Origin: Halopenitus persicus
Lineage (GTDB): Archaea; Halobacteriota; Halobacteria; Halobacteriales; Haloferacaceae
NCBI RefSeq assembly: GCF_900107205.1
Contig: NZ_FNPC01000003.1
Span: 186,001-250,000, forward strand
DNA: 64,000 nucleotides
Reading direction: 5' to 3'
Below the pieces are notes generated by a model that was not told where the DNA came from, did no database searches, and was given only the letters and a program-made list of their open reading frames with translations. Positions 17,798 to 25,618 of the stretch are shown piece by piece; position 1 is the first letter of the stretch, and every line of letters starts with the position of its first letter. Both the position numbers and the translations under genes were made by a program.

Positions 17798-17866
17798 TCT
17801 CCTATGTGAACCGTCCGTGATCTCGAAAGCGGCGGTCGCGAACGGTGAGCCCGAAAGCGGCGGTCG
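17788..17866. repeat. Two interleaved short direct repeats at the ROK 3' end
   Basis: CCGTCCGTGATCTC occurs at 17788-17801 (covering the ROK stop codon) and again at 17811-17824. CGAAAGCGGCGGTCG occurs at 17824-17838 and 17852-17866. Together they fill most of the convergent spacer. Confidence 0.7.
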
Positions 17867-17906
17867 ATGAACGACCGGCTCGCGCCGGCCACAGAACCGC
17901 TTGCCC

Positions 17907-19418
17907 TCAGAACCGCTCGCCGCCGCTGCTGTAGAACCAGTCGTCGGGATAGGGGTACCACCACTCTTGGAGCGACGGGTTCCAGTCGATGACCCCCATC
18001 TTCGTCCGGCGGAACGCGTTCAGCCCCTCGCGGCCGAGCTCCCGACCGATCCCGGAGTGCTTCCACCCGCCGAAGGGGATCGCGTCGTTGTCGATCATCG
18101 GGTTGTTGACCCAGACCATCCCCGCCTCGAGGGTCTCGTAGGAGCGCATTGCTTCCTCGAGGTCGGTCGTGAACACCGACGCGCCGAGGCCGAAGTCGGT
18201 GTCGTTCGCGAGCTCGAGCGCCTCCTCGAACGAGGAGACCGAGCAGACCGGCGCCACGGGACCGAACGTCTCCGCCTTCATCACGTCCATCTCCGGCGTC
18301 ACGTCGGTCAGCACGGTCGGCTCGTAGAACCAGCCGACGTCCCGGTCCGGCGGGACGCGCCCGCCGTGTGCGACCGTGGCGCCGGCCTCGACGGCCGACC
18401 GGACCTGCCGGTCGACCTCGTCCCGGGCGCGCTCGTCGACCAGCGGGCCGATCTCGCTCTCCTCCAGGCCGTTGCCGACCCGGAGCCCGGCGGCCATCTC
18501 CACGAGCCCGTCGACGAACTCGTCGTGGACGGCCTCGTGGACGAAGAAGCGCTCCGAGGAGGTGCAGACCTGCCCGGAGAGGTGGAACGCCGCGGTCGCG
18601 GAGCCGGCGATCGCGACCTCCATCGGGGCGTGCTCGGAGACGATCATCGGGTCGTTCCCGCCGGCCTCGATGACGCTCGGCTTGATCCCCTCGGCGGCCG
18701 CCGCGTTCACCTTGCGGCCGGTCTCGACGCCGCCGGTGAAGGCGATCGCGTCGGTGTCGTCGGACCGTATCAGCGCCTGGGCGGTCCCGCCGTCGCCGGT
18801 GACACACGAGACCAGTCCCGCGGGAAGCTCGCTGAAGTGACGCATGAACCGCAGCGTCGACAGGGGCGTCCGCTCCGAGGGTTTGACTATCGCGGCGTTG
18901 CCGGCCGCGAGCGAGGCCGCGACCGTCCAGGCCGTCAGCAGGACCGGGAAGTTCGAGGGGACGACGTGAACGCTGACGCCGTAGGGGAAATACCGGTGGA
19001 ACTGGAACGACTCCGGCTGCGTGGTGCCCGGGATCGATCCCTGGTCGTCGCGCGCCAGCTCGGCGTAATAGCGGAAGACCGGACCCACGTTGGCGATCTC
19101 ACCCTCCGCCTCCGGATACGGCTTCCCGTGTTCCCGCGTCATCAGTTTCGCGTCCGCCTCGTGGTCGGCCGCCTCGATCGCGTCGGCGACGCCGTGGAGC
19201 GCGTCCGCCCGGGTCGTCGGGTCCGTTCGCTCCCATTCGGCCTGCGCCCGGACGGCACGGTCGACCACCGACTCGACCTCCGCGGGGCCACAGACGGCGA
19301 TCTCGCCGACCGGCTCCTCGGTCGCGGGGTCGATCACGTCCAGGCTGTCGTCCGACCGGCTCTCGCGGAACTCGTTTTCCCGGAAGACCTGCCGACCGAA
19401 GGGGTCGAACCCGGTCAT
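17907..19418 (-). CDS. Aldehyde dehydrogenase (NAD(P)-dependent superfamily)
   Basis: A 503-aa ALDH-fold enzyme oxidising an aldehyde to its acid. The catalytic cysteine lies in SGQVCTSSERFFV and the general-base glutamate in VIEAGGNDPMIV; the usual LELGG around the glutamate is replaced by IEAGG. VVPSNFPV and IVKPSERTP are the substrate and cofactor loops. The aromatic C-terminus (EWWYPYPDDWFYSSGG) is unusual. The start at 19418 gives an ATGA overlap with the cupin gene. It is the last gene of a glycosyltransferase-cupin-ALDH operon, adjacent to a Pot-type importer. Confidence 0.9.
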   Translation of the reverse strand: MTGFDPFGRQVFRENEFRESRSDDSLDVIDPATEEPVGEIAVCGPAEVESVVDRAVRAQAEWERTDPTTRADALHGVADAIEAADHEADAKLMTREHGKPYPEAEGEIANVGPVFRYYAELARDDQGSIPGTTQPESFQFHRYFPYGVSVHVVPSNFPVLLTAWTVAASLAAGNAAIVKPSERTPLSTLRFMRHFSELPAGLVSCVTGDGGTAQALIRSDDTDAIAFTGGVETGRKVNAAAAEGIKPSVIEAGGNDPMIVSEHAPMEVAIAGSATAAFHLSGQVCTSSERFFVHEAVHDEFVDGLVEMAAGLRVGNGLEESEIGPLVDERARDEVDRQVRSAVEAGATVAHGGRVPPDRDVGWFYEPTVLTDVTPEMDVMKAETFGPVAPVCSVSSFEEALELANDTDFGLGASVFTTDLEEAMRSYETLEAGMVWVNNPMIDNDAIPFGGWKHSGIGRELGREGLNAFRRTKMGVIDWNPSLQEWWYPYPDDWFYSSGGERF

Positions 19419-19834
19419 CGGATCATGTACACCTTCCGGACGGTCTCCTCGATGCGACAGGTGCCGGTCCAGCCGGCCGGGAACAGGACCGTGGTTCCGG
19501 GCTCGATATCGATGACGGTGCCGTCCTCGTGGGTGTACGTCGCCCGCCCCTCGAGGAAGTAGCAGAACTCGTCGCGGTCGACCTCGCACGCCCACGTGCC
19601 GGGGGTGCAGGTCCACACGCCGCTCTCGGAGCGGCCGTCGGGGCCCTTGTGGATGACCGTTCCGGCGGTGCGCGACTCGCCCTCGATCGGCTCGTCGACG
19701 ACGCCCCAGTCCTCGAGGTCCGCGTCCGCGAGGGCGGCCGGGTCCTGGAGGACGCTCGCGGACGGCGCCCCGCCGTCAGCCATCGCCGACGACGGCTCGT
19801 CGTCAGCCACCGCCGACGCCTCGTCGTCAACCAT
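19415..19834 (-). CDS. Small cupin-domain protein (EutQ/DUF861-like)
   Basis: A 139-aa protein: a variable N-terminus with a short internal repeat (ADDEPSSAMADGG-like) followed by a single cupin barrel, with WTCTPGTWACEVDRDEFCYF, LEGRATYTHEDG and TTVLFPAGWTG. This is the cupin_3/DUF861 pattern found in small ethanolamine- and ureidoglycolate-related cupins. The catalytic residues are not evident, so it could be an enzyme or a small-molecule sensor. It overlaps the glycosyltransferase stop by 8 bp and the ALDH start by 4 bp, so all three should be made together. Confidence 0.75.
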   Translation of the reverse strand: MVDDEASAVADDEPSSAMADGGAPSASVLQDPAALADADLEDWGVVDEPIEGESRTAGTVIHKGPDGRSESGVWTCTPGTWACEVDRDEFCYFLEGRATYTHEDGTVIDIEPGTTVLFPAGWTGTCRIEETVRKVYMIR

Positions 19835-21113
19835 GGGTCTCCAGGACGTCCTCGAGCAGCGTCGCCGCCTTCTTCCGGCCGTCGCTGGACTGCATGTCCT
19901 CGGCGGTGCGCTCGACGTTCTCCCGGATCGTCCCGTCGGTGAGACACGTCTCGATCGCCCCGGCGAGCTCGTCGTCGGTCCAGTCCGACCGGTGCAGCTT
20001 GATCCCGTGGCCGGTCTCGTCGACGCGCGTGGCGTTGTCGTGGCCGTCCCAGACGTACGGCATCACGATCGCCGGCGTCCCGTAGTAGAGGCACTCGTTG
20101 AACGTGTTGTTGCCGCCGTGGTGGATCACCACGTCGGCCCGTTCGATGACGGTCTGCTGGGGGAACCAGCTCTCGATCGCCACGTTGCCGGGGACCTCGA
20201 AGTCCTCGTAGGCGTCCTCGTAGTCCCCGACGTTGACGAGACACCGGTACGGCTGCGTCCCGAGGAACTCGATCAGCCGCTTCATCAGGTCGGTATCGCC
20301 GGCGCCGAGGCTCCCGAAGCTGAGGTACAACAGGGGCGCGTCGTCGTCGGCCTCCAGGTCGGGGACCTCGTAGGACTCGTCCTCCTCGCGGATGCACCCG
20401 TTGAGGTACTGGAAGCGGTCCGGATCGAGCTCGTTCCACCGGTCCCAGCGAAGCCGCTCGGGGTACTTCAGGAGGTTCAGGTACGGCGACGTCTCGTAGA
20501 ACAGCCCCCGCGGGTACGGGTCCTCGCCGTGCTCGGCCAGGAACTCGTTGAACCGCTCGTGGACGTCCCCGATGACCTCCTCGTAGCGCTGCTGGAACTC
20601 GTGGAAGTTCTCGACGTCGTCAGCGCGGGCGCCGGACAGGTGCGGCGGGATGTTCGGATCGGGGATCTCGTTCTCCGAACACGACGTGATCCGGACCCAG
20701 GGCACGCCGTACTGCTTGGTCGACGGGAAGAGGATCACGTTGTCGACAACGATCAGGTCGGGATCGATCTCCTCGAGGACGTCCGGGAGCTCCGTCTCGG
20801 CCCACTCGGCGGAGGCGACGATCGCCTCGTAGGTCTCCTCGACGTAGTTGTCGAGCTGGTCGATCGGGTCCTTGTCGAAGTTCGGGATGTGGGTGTTGAT
20901 GAACTCCTCCCAGCCCGCGTCGGCGTCCGGGTCGGACATCGGCACGTAATGCTCCTCGAAGCCGTACTCCTCGAAGACGCCCTCCATGCTCGGGTCGCAG
21001 ATGAACACCGGCTCGTGGCCGCGGTCGCGACACACCTGGGCGATCCCGACCGAGTTGAGCGCCGGGCCGTACGCCGCCTCCGGGAAGAAGGCGATCGTGG
21101 CGCCGTCGGTCAT
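19827..21113 (-). CDS. UGT-like glycosyltransferase (GT1/GT28 fold)
   Basis: A 428-aa GT-B-fold glycosyltransferase. The N-terminal acceptor domain begins ATIAFFPEAAYGPALNSVG; the C-terminal nucleotide-sugar domain has LYLSFGSLG and the donor motif spanning WFPQQTVIERADVVIHHGG, then NTFNECLYYGTPAIVMPY. These are the marks of macrolide/UGT-type enzymes that glycosylate small hydrophobic acceptors or lipids. A Shine-Dalgarno-like GGAGGTGA lies just before the ATG, inside a 26-codon upstream ORF whose stop overlaps the start. Its company (cupin, ALDH, importer) is odd for a cell-surface enzyme; a role in reversible sugar conjugation of an imported compound is conceivable. Confidence 0.85.
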   Translation of the reverse strand: MTDGATIAFFPEAAYGPALNSVGIAQVCRDRGHEPVFICDPSMEGVFEEYGFEEHYVPMSDPDADAGWEEFINTHIPNFDKDPIDQLDNYVEETYEAIVASAEWAETELPDVLEEIDPDLIVVDNVILFPSTKQYGVPWVRITSCSENEIPDPNIPPHLSGARADDVENFHEFQQRYEEVIGDVHERFNEFLAEHGEDPYPRGLFYETSPYLNLLKYPERLRWDRWNELDPDRFQYLNGCIREEDESYEVPDLEADDDAPLLYLSFGSLGAGDTDLMKRLIEFLGTQPYRCLVNVGDYEDAYEDFEVPGNVAIESWFPQQTVIERADVVIHHGGNNTFNECLYYGTPAIVMPYVWDGHDNATRVDETGHGIKLHRSDWTDDELAGAIETCLTDGTIRENVERTAEDMQSSDGRKKAATLLEDVLETHG

Positions 21114-21190
21114 CGGTCACCTCCGGCGGTCGCTTCGGGACTGGCCACGCGTCGAGTGCCTCGATCTGGGTGCGTGTTGCTAACGCCCAT
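21110..21190 (-). CDS. 26-codon leaderless upstream ORF coupled to the glycosyltransferase
   Basis: ATG at 21190 lies about 27 bp after a strong TATA box, exactly where a leaderless message should start. The ORF (begins MGVSNTHPD, ends AGGDR) runs 26 codons and its TGA overlaps the glycosyltransferase ATG as ATGA. The Shine-Dalgarno-like GGAGGTGA for the next gene is within its last codons. The peptide has no recognisable domain. It could be a translational-coupling leader or a small regulatory peptide; chance cannot be excluded. Confidence 0.5.
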   Translation of the reverse strand: MGVSNTHPDRGTRRVASPEATAGGDR

Positions 21191-21213
21191 GGTTCGAGGG
21201 AACAGACCGACGG

Positions 21214-21221
21214 AATATAAA
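21214..21221 (-). promoter_or_regulatory. TATA box of the glycosyltransferase-cupin-ALDH operon
   Basis: The minus strand reads GGTTTATATTCCG. Its centre is 27-28 bp upstream of the ATG of the 26-codon ORF and about 104 bp upstream of the glycosyltransferase ATG, so the operon has its own promoter separate from the importer genes. Confidence 0.6.
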
Positions 21222-21306
21222 CCTCACGTTACCACGGAGCGTTCCGGCCTCGACCGCGAGACCCGACGTCGCTGGCTGGCGTCGCGAGCAACGCGGAGGT
21301 GCCATC

Positions 21307-21410
21307 TCATCGCGAGCCGGCACCGCGATCATCACGAGCCGGCACCGCGACGTCGGAGCATCAGACGGACATCAGTCACCGAACGAACGTCGGTCACCGA
21401 ACGAACGGCG
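21307..21410. repeat. Two short tandem duplications in the importer/operon spacer
   Basis: A 22-bp unit (TCATCGCGAGCCGGCACCG...) is duplicated at 21307-21328 and 21329-21350 with one mismatch. A second 18-bp unit containing GTCACCGAACGAACG is duplicated at 21375-21392 and 21393-21410. They sit between the permease stop and the downstream promoter. Confidence 0.75.
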
Positions 21411-21442
21411 GACGACGATCGTGGCGGTCGCGGCCGGTCCGG

Positions 21443-22282
21443 TCAGTCGATCCGGGGATCGAACCGGGCCGCGAACAGCGCCACGAGCAGCCCCGACAGC
21501 AGCAGCATCGCGCCGATGGCGTTCATCTCCGGCGTCAGGTGGCGGCGGAGCCGGTCGAAGATCAGCAGCGGCATCGTGAACGTGTCCGGACCGCTCACCA
21601 TGAACGTGATGATGAACTCGTTGAGCGAGAGCAGCATCGCGAAGATGAACCCCGAGACGACCGACGGGAAGATCTGCGGGAGGATGACGAGGACGAACGT
21701 CTCGGCGCGGGTCGCGCCGAGATCGCGTCCCGCCTCGGTGATCGCCGGCGGGAACGACCGCACCGCGGCGTAGATGATCAGGAACGTGTAGGGGAACACG
21801 TAGATCACGTGGCCGACGAGCACGGAGAGGAACCCGAAGTCGATCCCGATGACCGAGAGGTACAACAGCAGCGCGATCCCGATGAAGATGACCGGGATGA
21901 ACATCGGCAACAGCAGCGATCCGATGAGCCACCGGATCCAGTCGCCGGCGTCGTTCGCCTCCAACCGCGTGAATCCGTACGCCGCGGGAAGGGCGAGCAG
22001 CGTGGCGACCACCGCGCTGGCGACCATCAGCCGAACGGACAGCCACAGCGCGCTCCAGAACTCGGCGTCCGCCGCCAGGTCCCGGTACCACTCCAGGGTG
22101 AACCCGGTCAGCGGGAAGAACCCGAGGTCGTTGGCGTTGAACGACATCACGATCACGAGCGCCATCGGGACGTAGAGGAACGCGATCGTCAACCCCGCCA
22201 GCCAGCGGGTGACGTCCAGGTTCGACGGTATCCGGGCATCGAGGGCGTCGCCCAGCGTCCCGATCGCTGATTTCCCCGCCAT
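21443..22282 (-). CDS. Pot-type ABC importer permease (PotC-like)
   Basis: A 279-aa membrane subunit with six hydrophobic segments and an EAA loop TEAGRDLGATRAETFVLVI near residue 180. The start at 22282 (MAGKSAIGTL) overlaps the upstream permease stop by one base (TGATG), indicating coupling; an in-frame ATG at 22312 would overlap more. It is the third gene of the binding protein-permease-permease operon. FMVSGPDTFTMPLLIFD is the typical external loop of this subunit class. Substrate unknown. Confidence 0.88.
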   Translation of the reverse strand: MAGKSAIGTLGDALDARIPSNLDVTRWLAGLTIAFLYVPMALVIVMSFNANDLGFFPLTGFTLEWYRDLAADAEFWSALWLSVRLMVASAVVATLLALPAAYGFTRLEANDAGDWIRWLIGSLLLPMFIPVIFIGIALLLYLSVIGIDFGFLSVLVGHVIYVFPYTFLIIYAAVRSFPPAITEAGRDLGATRAETFVLVILPQIFPSVVSGFIFAMLLSLNEFIITFMVSGPDTFTMPLLIFDRLRRHLTPEMNAIGAMLLLSGLLVALFAARFDPRID

Positions 22283-23160
22283 CAGGTCATCACCTTCCGG
22301 AGGGTGAGCCATCGCGAGAGCCCGGCCAGCACCACGAGGACGAACGCGAACAGGACGACGCTATACGCCGCCCCGAGCGGCCAGTTGAAGCTGTCCTTGA
22401 ACTGATTGACGAGGACGTTCCCGTACCACAACGTCCGCGGCGACCCGACGAGTTCGGGCGTCACGTACGCGCCGATCGCCCGTCCGAAGATGAAGACGAA
22501 CGACAGGACGATCCCGGGCATCGCGAGCGGCAGGATCACGTATCGAAGGACCTCGAACCGGTTCGACCCGAGGTCGTACGCCGCCTCGATCTGCGAGCCC
22601 GGGATGGCGTCGACGGACCCGTACATCGCGAACAGCGAGTACGGGAGGTAGATGTACACCATCGTCGCGATCACCGCGAACTCGGTGTACAGGAGGCTTA
22701 TCGGCTCCGCGACCGCGCCGACCCCGGTCAGCACCTCATTGATGAGCCCCTTGTCGCCGAGCATCAGCATCCACGCCCAGGTCCGGACGATGTAGTTCGT
22801 CCAGAACGGGGCGATCGCGACGAGGATGAACAGCGCGCCGGCCCGCCCGTCGAGCGTCTGGCCGCCGTACCACGCGACCGGGAACGCCATCGCGGTCGTC
22901 ACGACCGCGATCACGAGCACCTTCGCCAGCGTCTTGGCGAAGATCGCCACCGTCCGCGTCGAGTCGAACAGCGCTCGGTAGTGCTCCAGCGAGAAGCCCG
23001 GATTCCAGAGGTTCCCCTCCATCGGCCAGAAGCTGAAGTAGATCGCCCACACGAGCGAGAACAGCCCGATCCCGACCATCACGGCGACCGCCGGCGCGGT
23101 CAGCGCGAGATCGCGGAGCGTCCGACCCCGACCGTGGGAGCGGATTCGCGGGAGCTTCAT
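22282..23160 (-). CDS. Pot-type ABC importer permease (PotB-like)
   Basis: A 292-aa membrane subunit: basic cytoplasmic N-terminus, six predicted helices, and EAA motif EAAYDLGSNRFEVLRYVIL around residue 195. It lies 33 bp downstream of the binding-protein gene. The loop FWTNYIVRTWAW is shared with the other PotB-like permease of this window, so the two importers are paralogous systems. Confidence 0.88.
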   Translation of the reverse strand: MKLPRIRSHGRGRTLRDLALTAPAVAVMVGIGLFSLVWAIYFSFWPMEGNLWNPGFSLEHYRALFDSTRTVAIFAKTLAKVLVIAVVTTAMAFPVAWYGGQTLDGRAGALFILVAIAPFWTNYIVRTWAWMLMLGDKGLINEVLTGVGAVAEPISLLYTEFAVIATMVYIYLPYSLFAMYGSVDAIPGSQIEAAYDLGSNRFEVLRYVILPLAMPGIVLSFVFIFGRAIGAYVTPELVGSPRTLWYGNVLVNQFKDSFNWPLGAAYSVVLFAFVLVVLAGLSRWLTLRKVMT

Positions 23161-23193
23161 GTGGCGTGTTCGGTGACTGTGCCGGTCACGGGA

Positions 23194-24408
23194 CTATCCC
23201 TTGAGCTCCTGCCACATCTGCTGGGCGGTTTCGAGCTCCTCGTCGCCGAAGTAGCGGCGCATCCGGAGCCGGTCCTCGTTCTCGAGGACGACCGACCGGT
23301 GGTCGCGCTCGGCGTCGGTCATGTCCTCGCGGGCGTCGAGGTTGATCGGGAGGTTCCCCGCGTTTCGCATCTGCTGGATCGACGCGTCCGGTGAGGAGTA
23401 GTGGTCCATGAACTCGACCGCAAGGTCCGGATTGGGCGCGTCCGCGGCGAGCTGGTGGGCGTCCGCGTAGCCGTCGGTCCCCGCCGGCGGAACCGCCATC
23501 TCGACGGGGTGGTCCTGGTCCATCGCCAGGAAGCCGGTGAGGTCCCACCCGTGTTGGACGACGACCTCCTCGTTGGCGATCAGCTTCAGGTGCTGGTCCT
23601 GCGTCGCCCAGAGCGTTCGATAGGAGGGGAAGACCGCCTCCAGGGCGTCCCGACAGGCCTCGAGGTCGCTCGGCGGGTGCGGATGGTCGTCTCCGAGATA
23701 GTACCCCGCATCGGCGAAGGCCGCGATCGCCCAATCGCGCATCGCGATCCGGCCGTCGAGGTCGTTGGACTCGATCGTCTCGGGATCGAACAGGTAGTCC
23801 CAGGAGAGCTCGTCCGGCTCCTCGTCGATGACGTCGGTGCGGTACATCGGTCCGGTCATCCCGTACGCGTACGGGATCGCTGTCTGCGTACCGTCGATGA
23901 CACACCCCGGCGCCGTCCGGGCGCGCTCGACCAGGTTCCCGAAGTGGCTCATGTCGTCGGTCGGGATCGGTTCGACCAGGTCGGCGTTCCACAGCGGCTC
24001 GACCCAGTTGTTGGTCACGCCGATGACGTCGACCTCGCCCTGATACTGCGTCCGCATCAGGCCGACCGCCTCGGAGTTCGTCGTCAGGCTGATGACCTCG
24101 ACGTCGACGCCGTGTTCCTCCTCGAACGGTTCGACGATCGAGTCCGGGTAGTAGAAGTTGTACCCGAGGATGGTCAGGGTTCGATCCCCGGACCCGCTGC
24201 TCCCCTGGGTCGCGCCGTTTCCGCTCCCGTCGCCGTTTCCGTCCCCGTTGCCGTCGCCGTTCCCGTTCCCGCCGCCGTTTCCACCGTCACCCAGACAGCC
24301 GGCGAGTCCCGTCCCGAGCCCGCCCACCGCACCGAGCGTCGCGAGGAATCCACGCCTGTCGTTCGACGGAGTCGAATCTGCGCGACTCGACGATCGCGTT
24401 CTTGTCAT
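23194..24408 (-). CDS. Pot-type extracellular solute-binding lipoprotein
   Basis: A 404-aa secreted receptor. NDRRGFLATLG is a twin-arginine signal and GLAGC is the lipobox, so it is expected to be Tat-exported and lipid-anchored. Directly after the cysteine comes a flexible linker of about 35 residues made of Gly/Asn/Asp repeats (GNGDGNGDGNGDG), then the PotD-like domain starting TLTILGYNFYYPDSIVEPFE. The TATA box lies 26-34 bp upstream. It is divergent from the IclR gene across 170 bp, implying shared control. The ligand is unknown. Confidence 0.9.
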   Translation of the reverse strand: MTRTRSSSRADSTPSNDRRGFLATLGAVGGLGTGLAGCLGDGGNGGGNGNGDGNGDGNGDGSGNGATQGSSGSGDRTLTILGYNFYYPDSIVEPFEEEHGVDVEVISLTTNSEAVGLMRTQYQGEVDVIGVTNNWVEPLWNADLVEPIPTDDMSHFGNLVERARTAPGCVIDGTQTAIPYAYGMTGPMYRTDVIDEEPDELSWDYLFDPETIESNDLDGRIAMRDWAIAAFADAGYYLGDDHPHPPSDLEACRDALEAVFPSYRTLWATQDQHLKLIANEEVVVQHGWDLTGFLAMDQDHPVEMAVPPAGTDGYADAHQLAADAPNPDLAVEFMDHYSSPDASIQQMRNAGNLPINLDAREDMTDAERDHRSVVLENEDRLRMRRYFGDEELETAQQMWQELKG

Positions 24409-24433
24409 GGTTCGTCACGACAAGTGCAATCAT

Positions 24434-24442
24434 ACTATATAA
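24434..24442 (-). promoter_or_regulatory. TATA box of the second importer operon
   Basis: The minus strand reads GGGTTATATAGTATG, 26-34 bp before the binding-protein ATG (24408), implying a leaderless message. It is flanked by a loose ACAAG...CTTGT inverted repeat (about 24419-24448) that could be a regulator site. Confidence 0.55.
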
Positions 24443-24532
24443 CCCTTGTGAACAGGTGGCAGTAGACGCCGCGGACGACGAGGCGCCGGACGGGATCGGG
24501 GATGCCGAACGGGGGTCCCGAACCGGATCGGA

Positions 24533-24542
24533 ATTCGTATAT
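24533..24542. promoter_or_regulatory. Possible half-operator upstream of the IclR gene
   Basis: ATTCGTATAT matches the left half of the palindromes found upstream of the FAD oxidoreductase (ATTCGTTATAT). It lies just upstream of the TATA-like ATTTTATC (24547-24554) of the IclR gene, a position suited to autoregulation. Confidence 0.4.
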
Positions 24543-24578
24543 CTCAAATTTTATCGGTGCGGGTCGCGATCGTGACGT

Positions 24579-25346
24579 ATGGGATCGGATACCGACGACG
24601 GACGACGGCTCGAAACGGTCCGGAACGCCTTCGAGATCGTGGAGTCCCTCAAGCGGCGGGACGGCGCGAGGCTCACCGACCTGGCGACCGAGTTCGACGT
24701 CTCCGACGGGACGATGCACACGTACCTGAACACGCTGCGTGCCGACGGACTGGTATATAAGGCCGACGGCGAGTACCGCCTCTCGCTGGAGTGGTTCACG
24801 CTGGGCACGGAGCTCCGGGAACGGATGCCGGTCTACCGCCACGGGAAGGGGCCGGCGGACGACCTGGCGCGACGAACGGGGGACCTCGTCTACCTGGCGG
24901 TCGAGCAACGCGGGCGCGTGTACTACCTCTACCCGACGCGCGGCGACGACGCCCCCGAGCCCGCGACGTCCGTCGGGACGGTTCGACCGCTGCACGCCGT
25001 CTCCGCCGGAAAGGTACTGTTGGCGGCGATGCCCGACGGGAAGCGGGAGCGCGTCCTCGAGGACCTCACCTTCGAGCCGGTCACCGAGAAGACGATCGTC
25101 GACCGTGACGAGTTCCGCGAGGAGCTCGAGCGCATCACCGACCAGGGACACGCGCTCAACGACGAGGAGGAGTTCCTCGGGTCCCGCACCGTCGCGACGA
25201 GCATCGCCCACCCCGATCGGGGCGTGGCCGGCGCGATCTGCGCGAGCGGGCCGAAAACCCGGTTCGACGACGGCTACATCGACGACCTGCTCCCGGCACT
25301 CAAGGAGACGGCCAACCGGATCGAGATCAACCTCCAGCGGTCCTGA
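24579..25346 (+). CDS. IclR-family transcriptional regulator
   Basis: A 255-aa regulator. An N-terminal winged helix-turn-helix (residues about 8-68; ARLTDLATEFDVSDGTMHTYL is the recognition region) is followed by the IclR effector domain (residues about 85-250; DLVYLAVEQRGRVYYLY, TVRPLHAVSAGKVLLA, ATSIAHPDRGVAGAIC). Haloarchaeal IclR proteins typically control sugar and organic acid catabolism. It lies between the divergent importer operon and the FAD oxidoreductase and probably controls both: palindromic sites occur downstream, and a half-site lies in its own promoter. Confidence 0.88.
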   Translation: MGSDTDDGRRLETVRNAFEIVESLKRRDGARLTDLATEFDVSDGTMHTYLNTLRADGLVYKADGEYRLSLEWFTLGTELRERMPVYRHGKGPADDLARRTGDLVYLAVEQRGRVYYLYPTRGDDAPEPATSVGTVRPLHAVSAGKVLLAAMPDGKRERVLEDLTFEPVTEKTIVDRDEFREELERITDQGHALNDEEEFLGSRTVATSIAHPDRGVAGAICASGPKTRFDDGYIDDLLPALKETANRIEINLQRS

Positions 25347-25369
25347 GTCGTCCGCGTTTCGGACCAAAT

Positions 25370-25386
25370 ATTCGTTATATACGAAT
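25370..25386. promoter_or_regulatory. Palindromic operator 1
   Basis: ATTCGT-TATAT-ACGAAT is a perfect inverted repeat with a 5-bp AT centre, 24 bp after the IclR stop. It contains an internal TTATATA that could itself be a TATA box. The match to a second copy 147 bp away argues against chance. Confidence 0.65.
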
Positions 25387-25516
25387 TCAATTCCATTGGG
25401 ACGATTTACCGTATCACAGGGGGCGATATCCGCGTCGAAATGCGGAGCTCCGAGAGGTTCCACCCGACATTCATTACAGAATTATGCTTGTAATATCCAT
25501 TTTGAGGAACGAGTAT

Positions 25517-25533
25517 ATTCGTTATATACGAAA
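25517..25533. promoter_or_regulatory. Palindromic operator 2
   Basis: ATTCGT-TATAT-ACGAAA is identical to operator 1 except for the last base. It lies about 85 bp upstream of the FAD oxidoreductase ATG and about 25 bp upstream of a TATA-like ATTAATAT (25559-25566). Confidence 0.65.
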
Positions 25534-25618
25534 TGATGTGATCTCCGGAAACAAAACCATTAATATGAGATGTCGTATAGACTCGCCAATGACACGTCAC
25601 TGCGAGGGTTGGTGACCG

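Noticed and set aside
24158-24442. Plus-strand frame rich in Pro/Phe/Ser opposite the binding-lipoprotein linker
   Set aside because: The low-complexity peptide is the antisense of the Gly/Asn/Asp tether and overlaps the promoter of the importer operon.
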